A stretch of 38,795 nucleotides of DNA from an uncultured Collinsella sp. (GTDB taxonomy: Bacteria > Actinomycetota > Coriobacteriia > Coriobacteriales > Coriobacteriaceae): positions 1 through 38,795 of the forward strand of contig CATZMG010000011.1 in NCBI GenBank assembly GCA_958421655.1. Direction: 5' to 3'. Every line of letters starts with the position of its first letter. The stretch's first letter is position 1. A program made the position numbers and the translations under genes. Below, in pieces: positions 1 through 6,674 of the stretch. Below the pieces are notes generated by a model. That model was not told where the DNA came from and did no database searches. It saw nothing but the letters and a program-made list of their open reading frames with translations.

Positions 1-271
1 CGCGATGAGCTACGCGCGCCATGGCCAGGTACATACCGACCTCGGAGCACTCGCCCTCAAAGTTGGCGCGCAGGTCGGCAACGATGTCCTCGGAGACGCC
101 CTCCATCTTGGCGACGCCCACGACGTGCTCGGCAGCCCACTCGAGCTGACCCTCCTCCTGCTTCAGGAAGCGAGAACCGGGAACGCCGCACTGGGGGCAC
201 TTGAAGTCCTCGGGCAGCTGGTCGCCGTCGAACTCTTCCACATAACCGCAAACGGGGCAAACAAACTTCAT
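1..271 (-). CDS. Rubrerythrin with N-terminal rubredoxin domain (3' part cut by window edge)
   Basis: The protein starts MKFVCPVCGY and carries two rubredoxin CxxC knuckles, CPVCGY and CPQCGVPG, within the first 32 residues. The visible remainder, about residues 45-90, includes EGECSEVGMYLAMARVA, which fits the first helix of a rubrerythrin diiron domain. A rubredoxin-first order is typical of reverse rubrerythrins, which reduce hydrogen peroxide in anaerobes with electrons from NAD(P)H or rubredoxin reductases. An AAAGGA ribosome binding site precedes the ATG. The C-terminus lies outside the window, so the second half of the diiron site cannot be checked. The gene is divergent from the alcohol dehydrogenase gene. 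The family call is secure; the exact subtype is inferred. Confidence 0.85.
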   Translation of the reverse strand, partial: MKFVCPVCGYVEEFDGDQLPEDFKCPQCGVPGSRFLKQEEGQLEWAAEHVVGVAKMEGVSEDIVADLRANFEGECSEVGMYLAMARVAHR

Positions 272-307
272 GATTCGATCCTTTCGATCGATGGCGATTG
301 TGCGCTC

Positions 308-383
308 GTCCGGTCCCGTAAGGGCCCTCTCCGGACGTGCGTCTTGACGAGTTCTATTATCCATAAATGCAACCAAATGTGAA
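308..383 (-). promoter_or_regulatory. Candidate promoter and leader hairpin for the rubrerythrin gene
   Basis: Reading the minus strand, TTCACA (378-383) and GATAAT (356-361) are separated by 16 bases, an acceptable sigma-70-like pair. The predicted leader is about 77 nt and contains a GTCCGG/CCGGAC stem (308-313 with 331-336). Just upstream of the -35 is an AT-rich dyad, ATTA-N11-TAAT, around 389-405. It could be a PerR/Fur-type site, since rubrerythrins are often peroxide-regulated, but the match is weak. Confidence 0.35.
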
Positions 384-475
384 GCCTATTAGGAATGATT
401 TTTAATAAAACAATTTTGAGATATGAAGATGTTGATTGATTAACGATTGGCAGGCCGTCTTTGACCGCCGCTGAG

Positions 476-509
476 TACAATCGGGCGAGCAAATGTTGAC
501 CTATCAACA
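476..509 (+). promoter_or_regulatory. Candidate -10 element and operator-like palindrome upstream of the alcohol dehydrogenase
   Basis: TACAAT at 476-481 is a plausible -10, without a good -35. Between it and the ribosome binding site is a perfect inverted repeat, TGTTGA-CCTA-TCAACA (494-509). Its position just after the presumed start of transcription suits a repressor site or a small leader hairpin. The GAAGGAG at 513-519 fixes the ATG at 528. Confidence 0.35.
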
Positions 510-527
510 AATGAAGGAGTTTCCTTT

Positions 528-1748
528 ATGCATCTAGCCCGTCGTGCCTGGTGCCGAACATATCAGACGGTTTTTCGCATTGCATTGCCGATCCTGCCCT
601 ATACCGAGCCGCGCATTTTAGAGCATGCCGAGGATGTGCCCGCGGTGCTTCAAAAGCGCTCGATCCAGAAGGTCCTTATCGTGACGGATCCCGGCATTGC
701 CCGTCTGGGGCTCACGGCACCGCTCGAGACGGCGCTCGCATGCAGGGGGATTGGCGTTACGGTCTATGCCGAAACGCGTGCAAACCCCACGGTTTCAAAC
801 GTGGAAGAAGCGGCGTCCCTGTATCGAGAGAGCGCCTGCCAGGCCATTATCGGCTTTGGCGGTGGCTCGGCCATGGACTGTGCCAAGGGCGTGGGCGCAC
901 GCATTGCGCAGCCAAACAAGCCCATCAACAAGATGCGCGGCCTGCTGCGGATTCATCGTCGCCTGCCGCTGCTCATCGCCGTTCCCACTACCGCCGGTAC
1001 GGGAAGCGAAGTCACGCTTGCGGCGGTAATTACCGATGACGGGACGCACTACAAATACCCCATTAACGACTTTGTGCTCATCCCGCGTTTTGCAGTCCAC
1101 GACCCCGAGTTTACGTGCGGCTTGCCCGCTTCCATTACGGGGCAGACGGGCATGGACGCCCTGACGCATGCCGTTGAGGCCTTTATCGGGCGAAGCACCA
1201 CGCCCTATACGCGCAAGATGGCGCGACAGGCGGTGCAGCTTATCCACGACAATTTGCTCGAGGCCTATGAGCATGGTGACGACATGCGCGCTCGTCGCAA
1301 TATGCTTTCGGCGGCGTATAAGGCGGGCGTTGCGTTTACCCGCTCCTATGTCGGATATGTGCATGCCATCGCGCACAGTCTGGGCGGCCGATACGGAATT
1401 CCGCACGGTTTGGCCAACGCGATCATCCTGCCGCACATGCTTCGCGCTTATGGTGACGCCGCCGCCCCCAAGCTTGCCGATCTTGCTCGCATGGCGGGCA
1501 TTGCGCCGGCTACCGCGCAGGATAGTCTTGCGGCCGAGGCCTTTATCGATTGGGTCGACCGCATGAACGAGATCCTGGGAATCCCCAAATATGTCTCGGG
1601 CATTCGCCGCTCCGACATTCCCGAGATGGCGGCGCATGCCGATGCCGAGGCCAATCCGCTGTACCCCGTTCCGCTTTTGATGGACCGCTTGGAGCTCGAG
1701 CGTATGTACGAGGTCGTCGCGGGTGGTATGTTTGAGGACGAGAACTAG
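528..1748 (+). CDS. Iron-containing alcohol dehydrogenase
   Basis: This 406-residue protein is a group III (Fe-type) alcohol dehydrogenase, which interconverts aldehydes and alcohols with NAD(P)H. The nucleotide-binding GGGSAMDCAK lies at residues 111-120, followed by PTTAGTGSE near 153-161. By comparison with lactaldehyde reductase FucO, the metal ligands should be D210 and H214 (in MDALTHAVE), H279 (YVHAIAH) and H293 (GIPHGLAN); all four are present. GAAGGAG seven to nine bases upstream sets the start. The aldehyde dehydrogenase begins 9 bases after the stop, so the two are surely co-transcribed and probably dispose of, or oxidise, a shared aldehyde. The physiological substrate cannot be read from the sequence. 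Confidence 0.93.
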   Translation: MHLARRAWCRTYQTVFRIALPILPYTEPRILEHAEDVPAVLQKRSIQKVLIVTDPGIARLGLTAPLETALACRGIGVTVYAETRANPTVSNVEEAASLYRESACQAIIGFGGGSAMDCAKGVGARIAQPNKPINKMRGLLRIHRRLPLLIAVPTTAGTGSEVTLAAVITDDGTHYKYPINDFVLIPRFAVHDPEFTCGLPASITGQTGMDALTHAVEAFIGRSTTPYTRKMARQAVQLIHDNLLEAYEHGDDMRARRNMLSAAYKAGVAFTRSYVGYVHAIAHSLGGRYGIPHGLANAIILPHMLRAYGDAAAPKLADLARMAGIAPATAQDSLAAEAFIDWVDRMNEILGIPKYVSGIRRSDIPEMAAHADAEANPLYPVPLLMDRLELERMYEVVAGGMFEDEN

Positions 1749-1757
1749 GAGGGTGCC

Positions 1758-3137
1758 ATGAACACCGAGGAAATTGCGCGCATCGTCGGCGATCAGCGCA
1801 CTTACTTTAAAACGCACGCTACGTTTGATGTTGATGCCCGACGTCGCGCGCTCGTGAGTTTACGCGATGCGGTACGGGCGCACGAGGCCGATATTGCCCA
1901 TGCACTCAAGACCGATTTGGGAAAGTCGCATGACGAGGCATATATGTGCGAGATCGGCACGTCGCTTTCCGAGATTCGTCATCAGATCGCTCACGTGGCT
2001 CGATGGAGTCGTCCGCGCCTGCGTCCGTGTGACCTTGCCAACGCCGTGAGCGCGTGCAAAACGCGAGCCGTGCCCTATGGCGTCACGCTCATCATGGCTC
2101 CGTGGAACTACCCGTTTTTGCTAACACTCGAGCCGCTCGCCGGCGCCCTTGCCGCGGGCAATACCGTGGTCATCAAGCCGAGTGCCTATGCTCCGGCATC
2201 GAGCGCGGTGCTCAAGCAAATCTGTGAAGAGGCATTTGATCCGCGCCTGGTGACGGTTGTCGAGGGCGGGCGCGCCGAGAACGAAGCGTTGCTCGATGAG
2301 TGCTGGGACAAGATCTTCTTTACCGGTAGCGTTCCGGTCGGCAAGCTCGTCATGGAGCGCGCGAGTAAAAACCTCACGCCCGTGACGCTTGAGCTGGGCG
2401 GCAAGAGCCCCTGCATCGTGGATGCGACGGCAAACTTGAAGGTCGCGGCACGGCGTATCGCCTTTGGCAAATGGCTCAACGTAGGGCAGACCTGCGTGGC
2501 GCCCGACTACCTGCTGGTCGATACGCGCGTGCACGACGAGCTGCTGGACCTCATCAGGGAAGAGGCCCGCCGTATGTTTGGCGAGCATCCGCTCGATAAC
2601 GAGGATTATGGGCATATCGTCAACGCCAAGCATTTTGCGCGCGTGCGTGGGCTGATCGATCCCGATAAGGTTGTGCTTGGAGGCACGGCGCGCGAGTCAT
2701 CGCTCAAGATTGAGCCGACGATTTTGGACGGCGTGACCCCCGATGACGCCGTGATGCAGGAGGAGATTTTCGGCCCCATCTTGCCGGTGCTGACGTTTGA
2801 GAGCCTAGACGAGGCCGAGACGTTTATTACGGATCGTCCGACGCCGCTGGCTCTGTATATCTTTAGCCAGGATCGCGCAGTTCAGCAGCGCTTTGTGCGT
2901 TACGTGCCCTTTGGCGGCGGCTGCGTCAACGACACGATTATGCACTTGGCTACGAGCCATATGGGCTTTGGTGGCATGGGTGCGAGCGGTATGGGGCGGT
3001 ACCATGGACGCGAGAGCTTCGATACGTTTAGCCACAAGAAGAGCATCGTGAACAAGGCAACGTGGCTGGACGTGCCATTCCGCTATGCTCCTTACGCAAG
3101 CTGGAAGCACAAGTTCGTGCGCATGTTTGTGCATTAG
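1758..3137 (+). CDS. Aldehyde dehydrogenase (class 3 / YwdH-like)
   Basis: This 459-residue NAD(P)-dependent aldehyde dehydrogenase oxidises aldehydes to carboxylates. Visible landmarks are PWNYP (115-119), the general-base glutamate E212 in LELGGK and the catalytic cysteine C246 in NVGQTCVAPD. The length, the lack of a longer N-terminal arm and the hydrophobic, basic C-terminus (ending WKHKFVRMFVH) fit the class 3 group, whose members often touch the membrane. An AGGAGG immediately upstream overlaps the alcohol dehydrogenase stop region. The gene is second in a two-gene operon that ends in the palindrome at 3146-3179. The substrate is unknown; medium-chain or aromatic aldehydes are usual for this class. 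Confidence 0.93.
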   Translation: MNTEEIARIVGDQRTYFKTHATFDVDARRRALVSLRDAVRAHEADIAHALKTDLGKSHDEAYMCEIGTSLSEIRHQIAHVARWSRPRLRPCDLANAVSACKTRAVPYGVTLIMAPWNYPFLLTLEPLAGALAAGNTVVIKPSAYAPASSAVLKQICEEAFDPRLVTVVEGGRAENEALLDECWDKIFFTGSVPVGKLVMERASKNLTPVTLELGGKSPCIVDATANLKVAARRIAFGKWLNVGQTCVAPDYLLVDTRVHDELLDLIREEARRMFGEHPLDNEDYGHIVNAKHFARVRGLIDPDKVVLGGTARESSLKIEPTILDGVTPDDAVMQEEIFGPILPVLTFESLDEAETFITDRPTPLALYIFSQDRAVQQRFVRYVPFGGGCVNDTIMHLATSHMGFGGMGASGMGRYHGRESFDTFSHKKSIVNKATWLDVPFRYAPYASWKHKFVRMFVH

Positions 3138-3145
3138 AAAAGGGC

Positions 3146-3194
3146 GCAGGTAATACGAACAAGTGTTCCTATTACCTGCATTTTGCGTTAGACT
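3146..3194 (+). promoter_or_regulatory. 34-bp palindrome with a LexA-like box, followed by a candidate promoter
   Basis: GCAGGTAATA (3146-3155) pairs with TATTACCTGC (3170-3179), and the inner GAACA/TGTTC also pair, giving a 34-bp near-perfect palindrome. Its centre, CGAACAAGTGTTCC (3156-3169), matches the Gram-positive LexA consensus CGAACRNRYGTTYG at 13 of 14 positions. TAGACT at 3189-3194 could be the -10 of a promoter whose -35 region is covered by the box. In RNA from the preceding operon the same palindrome would fold into a strong hairpin and may also end that transcript. Confidence 0.5.
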
Positions 3195-3242
3195 ACTGTT
3201 ATGGAGCACGGATGGGCCAACTCCCTTTAGAAGGGATTTGGT

Positions 3243-3326
3243 ATGAACGTAAGCGATGTTATTTCGTTATTGGCGTTGTTGATTGCGGCTATCGAACTCG
3301 GTCTGTTTATCGGCCGAATGAAATAG
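3243..3326 (+). CDS. 27-residue hydrophobic membrane peptide, candidate SOS-controlled type I toxin
   Basis: This short frame begins MNVSDVISLLALLI and ends LFIGRMK. It encodes one hydrophobic helix of about 18 residues with a polar, acidic start and a basic end, the usual build of type I toxins and similar membrane peptides. AAGGG lies about seven bases before the ATG. It is isolated from neighbours, with a LexA-like box some 75 bases upstream and two RNA hairpins just after the stop (3326-3351 with a GTAA tetraloop; 3384-3408). E. coli TisB is a LexA-controlled hydrophobic peptide of similar size; there is no evident sequence homology, so the toxin role is inferred from architecture alone. 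It may not be translated. Confidence 0.5.
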   Translation: MNVSDVISLLALLIAAIELGLFIGRMK

Positions 3327-3449
3327 CCGCCCCCGCGTAAGCGAAGACGGCCACTTCTCACGATGAAAACGTGTATCGGAGTTGGCAAGACCCGCGGCAA
3401 CGGGTGCCATCCGTGTTCCTATCTTATCTGCAAGCGTTCTGTCGCGCAA
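3327..3449 (-). ncRNA. Candidate antisense RNA overlapping the end of the small-peptide transcript
   Basis: On the minus strand TTGCGC (3444-3449) and TAAGAT (3421-3426) are exactly 17 bases apart, a possible promoter. A transcript from about 3413 leftwards would pass through a hairpin, ACCCG/CGGGT flanked by GGC/GCC (3384-3408), and then lie antisense to the peptide mRNA's 3' end. Convergent antisense RNAs are the usual partner in type I toxin modules. The promoter match is modest (TTG plus four of six in the -10), so this is a hypothesis. Confidence 0.25.
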
Positions 3450-3562
3450 GCGTTGAGGCAAACGATTGAAGGACGCAGACAGGATGTATTTGTGTCCGCA
3501 CGGGACCGTAGACTTCTCAATAAGGTTACACACCGGTTTATCCGGCCGTTAGAGGAGCTGCT

Positions 3563-3889
3563 ATGTACGAGCCTTCGCGTGTTCTTCTGTCATTTCACAT
3601 TGCAGGATTTCAGTATGCCGATGGCGCTTTGGTCCTAGGCGATCTTAAAGCGGGCGATAAACTGACGCTGTGTGCCGAGCGCGATAATCCCCATGACCCC
3701 GAGGCAGTTGCGATCTACTATGGCAAGACCAAACTTGGCTACGTTCCGGGAAACGAGGTCGGCCCACTGTCCTTGATGATGTATTACGGCCACGAGGACG
3801 TATTTGAGGCCCGTGTGCAACAGGTTGCCCCCGAGCGCAGCCCGTGGCATCAGGTGCGCGTTGGGCTCTACGTGGTGGATGCTCGCTAG
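3563..3889 (+). CDS. Stand-alone HIRAN domain protein
   Basis: The 108-residue product is almost entirely a HIRAN domain: a first strand ending VLLSFHIAGFQYADG, then LKAGDKLTLCAERDNPHDPEAVAIYY and KLGYVPGNEVGPLS. HIRAN domains bind single-stranded 3' DNA ends or stalled forks in HLTF-type proteins; bacterial single-domain versions are usually unassigned but predicted to recognise DNA damage. AGAGGAG ten bases upstream supports the ATG. The next small gene begins after an 18-base gap and is probably co-transcribed. Its place just after a LexA-like box and toxin-like peptide fits a DNA-damage theme but proves nothing. Confidence 0.85.
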   Translation: MYEPSRVLLSFHIAGFQYADGALVLGDLKAGDKLTLCAERDNPHDPEAVAIYYGKTKLGYVPGNEVGPLSLMMYYGHEDVFEARVQQVAPERSPWHQVRVGLYVVDAR

Positions 3890-3907
3890 TCGGCAATGGA
3901 GGCTGCC

Positions 3908-4087
3908 ATGTTTGATGACGATGACCTGTTTGATCTGGCAGATGATCCGTTTGAGTGGGATGTGCTACTCGATGACGATGAGCTGGAACAGGACCGTAAG
4001 ATGCGGCAGGACAAGAAAACTCAGGGTGACGCTTCGAAAAAGCAAGACAAGCGCCGCCGCGGACTGTTCGGCGGGCTCTTTGGATAA
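3908..4087 (+). CDS. Small bipartite acidic/basic protein of unknown function
   Basis: I do not recognise this 59-residue product. The first half is extremely acidic (MFDDDDLFDLADDPFEWDV and further DDDELEQD), the second strongly basic (KKTQ, KKQDKRRRG), and it ends in LFGGLFG. The start at 3908 is preferred over the in-frame ATG at 3896 because TGGAGG (3897-3902) sits five bases before it. It follows the HIRAN gene closely. There is no signal peptide or membrane helix. The charge separation suggests a partner-binding or disordered peptide. Confidence 0.6.
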   Translation: MFDDDDLFDLADDPFEWDVLLDDDELEQDRKMRQDKKTQGDASKKQDKRRRGLFGGLFG

Positions 4088-4153
4088 CCGCCGCATCGCT
4101 ACGTCTGTATACTTAGCACGAGTTGGATGCATTGCGAAATGAGGGCATAGACG

Positions 4154-4699
4154 ATGATGTGGTTTACCGCCGACCTGCACCTGGGCGATACGAATATCTT
4201 GCACGACATGGATCGACCGTTTGATTCGGTCGAGGAGATGAACCGCAAGGTCATCGATGCCATCAATGAGTGCGTGGCTGCGGACGACCGCCTCTATATC
4301 CTGGGAGACTTTACGTATCGCTTGCCCATGGCGGAGGCGGTGCGCCTGCGCGAGCGTATCGAATGCAAGAATGCGACGCTCATCCGCGGTAACCATGACG
4401 GCGACTGGGAAGATTCCGACGCCCCGCAAATTTGGGAAGACGTGCGCGATTACCTGGAGATTGCTCCCGGCTATGCCAAGGGCCATCGTCTGGTTATGAG
4501 CCACTACCCCATGCTCAGCTGGAACGGCAAGGCACGTGGCGCCATTATGCTGCATGGGCATATCCACAGCAGGGGTGACCGCACCAACGCACGCAACCGC
4601 GATCGCGAGCGCCCGATCCTGCGCTATGACGTTGGCCTTGATGCCAACGACTACAGACCCGTAAGCCGCGATCAAATCCTGGGCTTCTTTGGACTGTAA
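4154..4699 (+). CDS. Calcineurin-like metallophosphoesterase
   Basis: The 181-residue product has the whole metal-binding set of the calcineurin-like phosphoesterase superfamily: DLHLGD at residues 7-12, GDF near 51-53, GNHD near 79-82, SHYP near 117-120 and HGHIH near 135-139. It is a compact single-domain form like phage and bacterial phosphoesterases of unknown substrate. The start uses the first of two adjacent ATGs, with GAGGG upstream. TATACT at 4108-4113 could be a -10 for the gene. It ends just before a repeat hairpin and a strong terminator. Confidence 0.88.
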   Translation: MMWFTADLHLGDTNILHDMDRPFDSVEEMNRKVIDAINECVAADDRLYILGDFTYRLPMAEAVRLRERIECKNATLIRGNHDGDWEDSDAPQIWEDVRDYLEIAPGYAKGHRLVMSHYPMLSWNGKARGAIMLHGHIHSRGDRTNARNRDRERPILRYDVGLDANDYRPVSRDQILGFFGL

Positions 4700-4705
4700 T
4701 GCTCG

Positions 4706-4742
4706 AACCACCACAAAGGGGACAGGCACCTTTGTGGTGGTT
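4706..4742. repeat. Hairpin repeat, GGGACAGG-loop family, copy 1
   Basis: AACCACCACAAAGG (4706-4719) and CCTTTGTGGTGGTT (4729-4742) form a perfect 14-bp stem around the loop GGACAGGCA. It begins AACC, ends GGTT, and carries GGGGACAGG at the loop. Copy 2 (18818-18854) shares the loop motif and outer AACC/GGTT but has a different stem core. Confidence 0.8.
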
Positions 4743-4744
4743 CT

Positions 4745-4779
4745 GGCGCCGTTGCCATTATGGCGGCGGCGCCTTTTTT
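4745..4779 (+). terminator. Rho-independent terminator after the phosphoesterase
   Basis: GGCGCCGTTGCC (4745-4756) pairs over 12 positions (two G-U) with GGCGGCGGCGCC (4762-4773) around ATTAT, followed by six T (4774-4779). Confidence 0.9.
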
Positions 4780-4837
4780 GTCCGCGTGGCGCGGTAGAGT
4801 GTAGGCGGTTGATATTTGCGTCCATCGAGGAGCTGCT

Positions 4838-6595
4838 ATGAACGAGATCAAGTGCCCGCATTGCGGCGAAGTTTTTAAGGTCGATGCGTCCGGCTATGCG
4901 GATATCGTCAAGCAAGTGCGCGATGCCGAGTTCTCGCGCGATCTTGATGAGCGCGTAGCGGCGGCTCGACGCGAGGGCGAGCAGGCGCTGGAGCTTGAGC
5001 GTTCGCGTTCGGCGTCTGCCCTGCAGGAGGCGGAGTCTCAACGCGACGCTCAGCTTGTCGAGCAGAAGAACACTGCGGATCAGAAACTGGCGCAAGAGGT
5101 TGCCAAGCGCGATGCTGAGCTTGCCGAGCTGCGCGCTAAGCTCGAGGGCGCTGCCGCAGAGCGCGAGAGTGCAAGCCAGCGCGCGGCGGTTGAGGCACGA
5201 GCCAATGCTCAAAAAGAGAATGCCGAACTCCAGCGTGAGATTGATAGCCTGCGTGCGCAGCTTGGGCGCAAAGATGACGAAGCAAAGCTTGCCGAGTCGG
5301 CGGCGCGCAACGCTGCTCAAAACGATTTAGCTGCACGTGATGCTCAGATTGCCGAGCTGCAGGCCAAGCTTGCCGCGGCGGACAAGGCCCAGGAGATGGC
5401 GCTTGCCGCCGCTGCGGCTGAGTCGCAGCGCGAGCTCGATGCCGCTCGCAGCGAGGCCGAGCGCGCGCTTACTGACTATCGCGCGACGGTACAAGAGAAG
5501 TTTTCCGCCGCTAAGGCACAGTCCGAGCAAGAGGCCGAGGGTCTGCGTGCCCAGCTGCGCGAGCAGGAACTGATGGCAAAAATGAACCTGTCGGAGGCGG
5601 TTGCCGCGGCGGAGCGAGAGCGCGATGAGGCGCGTGCCAAACTGACGAGCGAGCTGGCGGTGCGCGATTCTCGCGAGGAACAGGCCAAGGCGGCACACGA
5701 GCTCGAGCTTGCGCAGGCCAAGCGTGCGAGCGATGACCTGATTCGCTATAAGGATGAAGAGATCGAGCGCCTTAAGGACATGAAGGTCCGCCTGTCCACC
5801 AAGATGGTGGGTGAGTCGCTCGAGCAGCACTGCGAGACCGAGTTTAACCGTCTGCGCATGACGGCGTTTCCTAACGCGTACTTCGAGAAGGATAACGATG
5901 CGTCCGAGGGCACCAAGGGCGACTTTATCTTCCGCGAGTGCGACGCAAGCGGTAACGAGGTCATTTCGATTATGTTCGAGACGAAAAACGAGAACGACGA
6001 GACCGCGACCAAGCATAAAAACGAGGACTTCTTTAAGAAACTCGATCACGATCGTCGCCAGAAAGGCTGTGAGTACGCGGTGCTCTGCACGCTGCTCGAG
6101 CCCGAGAGCGAGCTTTACAACGCGGGAATCGTGGACGTGAGCTATCGCTACGAGAAGATGTACGTGATTCGCCCGCAGTTCTTTATTCCCATGATCACGC
6201 TTCTTCGCAACGCCGCCATGGGTTCGCTTCGCTATAAGCAGGAGCTGGCGGAGTACAAACAGCAGAATATCGACGTTACGAACTTCGAAGCCAAGATGGA
6301 GAAGTTCAAGAATGATTTCGGCCGCAACTACGAGATCGCGAGCCGCAAGTTCCAAACGGCGATCGATGAGATCGACAAGACGATTAGCCACCTGCAGAAA
6401 ACCAAGGAGGCGTTGCTGTCCTCCGAGAACAATCTGCGCCTAGCCAACAAGAAGGCGGACGATCTTACCATTCGCAAGCTCACGTGGGGCAACAAGACCA
6501 TGAAGGCCGCGTTTGACGAGGCGCGCGGGGCTGCGACAGAGACAAACGATGAGCCAGCCGAGGCGGATTCGTATGAGGTCGAGGGTGCCGAGTAA
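4838..6595 (+). CDS. DUF2130 protein with long coiled coil
   Basis: The 585-residue product starts with a small zinc-ribbon-like CPHCGE motif (residues 5-10), continues with about 300 residues of Ala/Glu/Arg-rich coiled coil (roughly 25-325) and ends in a DUF2130 domain (about 330-540) recognisable by FETKNENDETATKHKNEDF, LDHDRRQKGCEYAVLC and the helix FIPMITLLRNAA. DUF2130 proteins are widespread, with no settled function; the conserved E-x-K (FETKNE) recalls PD-(D/E)xK nuclease cores, an inference only. CGAGGAG lies about ten bases before the ATG. It is a single gene between two terminators. Confidence 0.85.
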   Translation: MNEIKCPHCGEVFKVDASGYADIVKQVRDAEFSRDLDERVAAARREGEQALELERSRSASALQEAESQRDAQLVEQKNTADQKLAQEVAKRDAELAELRAKLEGAAAERESASQRAAVEARANAQKENAELQREIDSLRAQLGRKDDEAKLAESAARNAAQNDLAARDAQIAELQAKLAAADKAQEMALAAAAAESQRELDAARSEAERALTDYRATVQEKFSAAKAQSEQEAEGLRAQLREQELMAKMNLSEAVAAAERERDEARAKLTSELAVRDSREEQAKAAHELELAQAKRASDDLIRYKDEEIERLKDMKVRLSTKMVGESLEQHCETEFNRLRMTAFPNAYFEKDNDASEGTKGDFIFRECDASGNEVISIMFETKNENDETATKHKNEDFFKKLDHDRRQKGCEYAVLCTLLEPESELYNAGIVDVSYRYEKMYVIRPQFFIPMITLLRNAAMGSLRYKQELAEYKQQNIDVTNFEAKMEKFKNDFGRNYEIASRKFQTAIDEIDKTISHLQKTKEALLSSENNLRLANKKADDLTIRKLTWGNKTMKAAFDEARGAATETNDEPAEADSYEVEGAE

Positions 6596-6614
6596 GGCAT
6601 AGCGTATAGCGCAA

Positions 6615-6652
6615 AAGCGGGGCCGCTGGCTATATTGCCAGCGGCCCCGCTT
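6615..6652. terminator. Bidirectional terminator between convergent genes
   Basis: AAGCGGGGCCGCTGGC (6615-6630) and its exact complement (6637-6652) form a 16-bp stem around TATATT. It lies between the DUF2130 gene and the convergent helicase gene and can serve both; an A-run on the left gives U residues for the minus strand. Confidence 0.85.
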
Positions 6653-6674
6653 CGTTTCGTTCCATTGTGCCCGG

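Noticed and set aside
795..1817. Long open frames antisense to clear genes (for example 795-1817, 3965-5320, 5327-6391, 12365-13384, 14607-15920 on minus; 7302-8327 and 16694-17779 on plus)
   Set aside because: High G+C creates long mirror frames; they lack ribosome binding sites and recognisable motifs and lie opposite genes with family signatures.
3363..3638. 91-residue frame before and across the HIRAN gene
   Set aside because: No ribosome binding site, no known motif, and it overlaps the HIRAN gene in another frame; the region is better explained by RNA hairpins.
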